Source: an uncultured Bacteroidales bacterium (lineage in GTDB: Bacteria > Bacteroidota > Bacteroidia > Bacteroidales > Bacteroidaceae). From it: a stretch of DNA of 17,386 bases. The stretch is taken from contig CALCHR010000204.1 in assembly GCA_937901185.1 (NCBI GenBank), positions 1 to 17,386 on the forward strand, in the 5' to 3' direction. The position numbers and the translations under genes are program-made. The first letter of the stretch is position 1. Each line of letters starts with the position of its first letter. Below are positions 15,810 through 17,386 of the stretch, piece after piece. The notes below the pieces were generated by a model. That model was not told the origin of the DNA. It searched no databases and saw nothing but the letters and a program-made list of their open reading frames with translations.

Positions 15810-15840
15810 TTTGGCAGTTAAAAATATTATACTACCTTTG
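15810..15840 (+). promoter_or_regulatory. Promoter for tRNA-Ser-tRNA-Glu
   Basis: TTTG at 15810-15813, a 19-nt spacer, and TACCTTTG at 15833-15840 match the Bacteroidetes consensus fully. The first tRNA begins 28 nt downstream. Confidence 0.8.
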
Positions 15841-15867
15841 CACCGCATTTAAGAGAGAATGCGGAAA

Positions 15868-15954
15868 GGAAGTGTGGGTGAGTGGCTGAAACCACCAGTT
15901 TGCTAAACTGACGTACGGGTTACCGTACCGGGGGTTCGAATCCCCCCGCTTCCG
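15868..15954 (+). tRNA. tRNA-Ser (anticodon GCT)
   Basis: The acceptor is GGAAGTG/CGCTTCC, the anticodon loop is TTGCTAA within CAGT/ACTG (anticodon GCT), there is a long class II variable arm (CGTACGGGTTACCGTACCG), and the T-arm is GGGGG-TTCGAAT-CCCCC. The 87-nt length fits tRNA-Ser. It lies 6 nt upstream of tRNA-Glu. Confidence 0.96.
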
Positions 15955-15960
15955 CAACAC

Positions 15961-16032
15961 GGCGCTTTCGTCTAGCGGCTAGGACACATGCCTCTCACGC
16001 ATGGAACACGGGTTCGATTCCCGTAGGCGCTA
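15961..16032 (+). tRNA. tRNA-Glu (anticodon CTC)
   Basis: The acceptor is GGCGCTT/AGGCGCT, with a G-T first pair. The D-arm is TCGTCTAGCGGCTAGGACA, the anticodon arm is CATGC-CTCTCAC-GCATG (anticodon CTC) and the T-arm is ACGGG-TTCGATT-CCCGT. CCA is not encoded. Its last 16 bases are duplicated 171 bp downstream together with the terminator. Confidence 0.95.
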
Positions 16033-16066
16033 CTTTGGTTAGAACTCTATCGAGTTCTATTTTTTT
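16017..16066 (+). repeat. 50-bp direct repeat, copy 1 (tRNA-Glu 3' end plus terminator)
   Basis: This copy spans the end of the T-arm and acceptor of tRNA-Glu (ATTCCCGTAGGCGCTA) through the terminator T-run. It is identical to 16188-16237 except A16053 versus G16224. Confidence 0.97.
16041..16066 (+). terminator. Terminator of the tRNA-Ser-Glu unit
   Basis: A perfect 7-bp stem AGAACTC-TATC-GAGTTCT (16041-16058) is followed by A and seven T (16060-16066). It begins 9 nt after the tRNA-Glu end. Confidence 0.88.
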
Positions 16067-16082
16067 GTCTACGGGCCTCGAA

Positions 16083-16168
16083 GATTGACAAGCTTTGCTG
16101 TTCGCGACCCGCCCGGCGCGAGCTTCGCCCGCGCTACGTGCGACCAACCGCTGCAAATCTTGTCGATT
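16083..16168. repeat. Imperfect inverted repeat in the spacer between the 50-bp repeats
   Basis: GATTGACAAGCTTTGCTG at 16083-16100 and CTGCAAATCTTGTCGATT at 16151-16168 are inverted copies matching at 14 of 18 positions. The enclosed 50 nt is GC-rich (GCCCGGCGCGAGCTTCGCCC). The whole could fold into a long stem-loop. It resembles a small non-coding repeat element, but I cannot name a family. Confidence 0.65.
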
Positions 16169-16187
16169 AACTTGCTTCGCTTCGTTA

Positions 16188-16237
16188 ATTCCCGTAGGCG
16201 CTACTTTGGTTAGAACTCTATCGGGTTCTATTTTTTT
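16188..16237 (+). repeat. 50-bp direct repeat, copy 2 (partial tRNA-Glu 3' end plus terminator)
   Basis: This second copy of the tRNA-Glu 3' end and terminator has no tRNA body in front of it. The single change from copy 1 (A to G at 16224) keeps the hairpin by making a G-T pair. The hairpin and seven T at 16212-16237 should still work as a plus-strand terminator. Confidence 0.97.
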
Positions 16238-16250
16238 ATATATCCTCTTA

Positions 16251-17348
16251 TTATTTATTCCAGAACTTGATATACTGTTCTGCAACTTTTACGGGTGAAT
16301 GGTGCTTTTTAATGAAGTCAATGCTTTCCTGCTGCATCGTTGCTAGCTTATTCTTGTTTTCAACAATCCACTTCAATTTGTTGTAAACATCGGTTTCGTC
16401 TGGCACAACGTTTATCATTGGACGCAGCTCTTTCTCGTCAAGAATATCGTAACATTCAGGCTCGGCGCCACCAACGACAATCTTGCCTTTTGACATTGCG
16501 AGCAGTGCATTCATGGCAGGCGAGTAGCCATAAAGTTGGTCGAGCAGTACATCGCAATCCTCTATCATTCTTGAATATTGCTCGAACGGTACACTCTCGG
16601 CTTTCAGTATCTCGCATTCGTTCGGGTAGTCCTTGTGGATTCTCTCCAATGCACGTAGCATAATGTCTGTCCCTTTATAGATGCTGCGGCTCTTCTGTAT
16701 TCCTATGAAGAATCTTAATTTACGGTCGTTTGTGTAAAACTTGATGTCGTTCTTCTCCGTTTCGATGGGGAATGGTATGTATGTGAGTTTGTCGGCATGC
16801 TCTTTTGTATATGCGGTGTGATATTCATACATTCCTGCTATGATGCCGTTGCAATCATTGGCTATACATCTGTTCAAGTCTGCCTTGGGGGTATTCCGCC
16901 AATCGGTCGCCTGTTCGGTTGTGTAGTCGTTTATTATTGGCTTGTTGCCAATGTTGAAGTCTGAATATCTGAAAATGTATGGTTTTCGGGTGCATGCCTC
17001 AACCCAAAAAGCGTCCATGCCATGCGCGCAAAGGAATATTTTCTTGTTGTTTTTCTTCAAAAAACAATATATGGGTTCTATGCGTTCTGCTTTCAACTCA
17101 AGAAACATCGGGTTTATGAGCTGTACTACGTCGTAGTTGCGCAGGCGTGGTAGTATGGCTAATGTTTTCAGAATGTATGTTATTCCTTCGAACTTGCTGT
17201 ATGTGGTGCGTGTCAATGAGATGTCGCGTTTGTAGTCCTTCCAAAAGTCACCATTGCTTACAACACATACCTTGTGCCCGAGAGAACGTAGCCCCTCGGC
17301 AAGTGTCCAATGTACATTGCTGTATTCTCCAATGAGTAAAATTTTCAT
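16251..17348 (-). CDS. GT4-like glycosyltransferase
   Basis: The 365-residue protein is probably cytoplasmic and transfers a sugar from a nucleotide-activated donor during surface polysaccharide synthesis. The N-terminal Rossmann half begins MKILLIGEYSNVHWTLAEGL with GHKVCVVSNGD (24-34) and continues to CAHGMDAFW (107-115). The C-terminal half has FFIGIQKSRSIYKGTDIMLR (213-232), where GT-B enzymes bind donor phosphate, and YGYSPAMNALLAMSKGKIVVG (273-293), the counterpart of the E-x7-E donor loop, with the first Glu not conserved. No signal peptide or membrane span is seen. Codons are more AT-rich and less biased than in the operon to its left, as usual for exchangeable polysaccharide clusters. 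It converges on the plus-strand tRNA unit; only 38 bp remain upstream to the window edge. Substrate cannot be told. Confidence 0.85.
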   Translation of the reverse strand: MKILLIGEYSNVHWTLAEGLRSLGHKVCVVSNGDFWKDYKRDISLTRTTYSKFEGITYILKTLAILPRLRNYDVVQLINPMFLELKAERIEPIYCFLKKNNKKIFLCAHGMDAFWVEACTRKPYIFRYSDFNIGNKPIINDYTTEQATDWRNTPKADLNRCIANDCNGIIAGMYEYHTAYTKEHADKLTYIPFPIETEKNDIKFYTNDRKLRFFIGIQKSRSIYKGTDIMLRALERIHKDYPNECEILKAESVPFEQYSRMIEDCDVLLDQLYGYSPAMNALLAMSKGKIVVGGAEPECYDILDEKELRPMINVVPDETDVYNKLKWIVENKNKLATMQQESIDFIKKHHSPVKVAEQYIKFWNK

Positions 17349-17386
17349 CTTTTTGCCGGTTTTTTGGAGGGGATTATCATTCTCAA

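Noticed and set aside
15626..15889. Plus-strand frame of 87 codons before tRNA-Ser
   Set aside because: It runs through the tRNA promoter and into the tRNA itself and has no recognisable similarity.

Overview
The window reads as a Bacteroidales chromosome segment, most like Prevotella or a close relative. The evidence is: promoters of the Bacteroidetes type (TTTG, about 18-20 nt, TAnnTTTG) in front of most transcription units; A-rich leaders without Shine-Dalgarno sites; a BspA-type leucine-rich-repeat protein and an M60-type secreted peptidase, both ending in the short 'DLxGR...GIYIxNGxK' tail common in Prevotella; and the rpsU / tyrosine recombinase / hpf / tRNA / tuf neighbourhood usual for this order. 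The first ~850 bases are the exception. The tuf reading frame starts as a Bacteroidales EF-Tu, turns into a Clostridia-like EF-Tu near 830-855, and near 553-567 runs in frame into the C-terminal half of an FGGY carbohydrate kinase with Firmicutes-like codons. This looks like a two-step misassembly, not a gene fusion.

Layout, with all protein genes on the minus strand. 1-1104: chimeric tuf/kinase ORF. 1153-1398: tRNA-Thr, tRNA-Gly and tRNA-Tyr, co-transcribed with tuf from a promoter that overlaps the hpf terminator. 1512-2860: hpf and a XerC/XerD-type recombinase. 3088-12271: an accessory block with a small basic/acidic protein, a BspA-like LRR adhesin of about 1418 residues broken by one missing base, and a 1383-residue M60-like metallopeptidase with lectin-like and F5/8-type modules. 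12674-12865: rpsU. 13023-15528: a compact nlpC/P60 - capA-like - mscS operon. 15868-16032: plus-strand tRNA-Ser and tRNA-Glu. 16033-16250: a duplicated tRNA-Glu 3' end plus terminator around a 121-bp GC-rich hairpin-forming spacer. 16251-17348: a GT4-like glycosyltransferase that probably opens a polysaccharide cluster beyond the right edge.

The most unusual signal is a pair of four-unit arrays, one in the non-coding region before each large secreted-protein gene. One has GTAACTACTA four times at exactly 21-bp steps (7785-7857). The other has GTTAC-N7-GTAAC four times at exactly 22-bp steps (12487-12569). Both share a GTAACYACY core and a spacing near two helical turns, which suggests a common DNA-binding factor. 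No regulator gene is visible in the window.

The tRNAs, hpf, rpsU and tuf serve translation; the recombinase probably serves chromosome dimer resolution. The BspA-like protein, the M60-like peptidase, the NlpC/P60 enzyme, the CapA-like protein, the MscS channel and the glycosyltransferase all act at or on the cell envelope, consistent with a host-associated, mucus- or biofilm-living bacterium.
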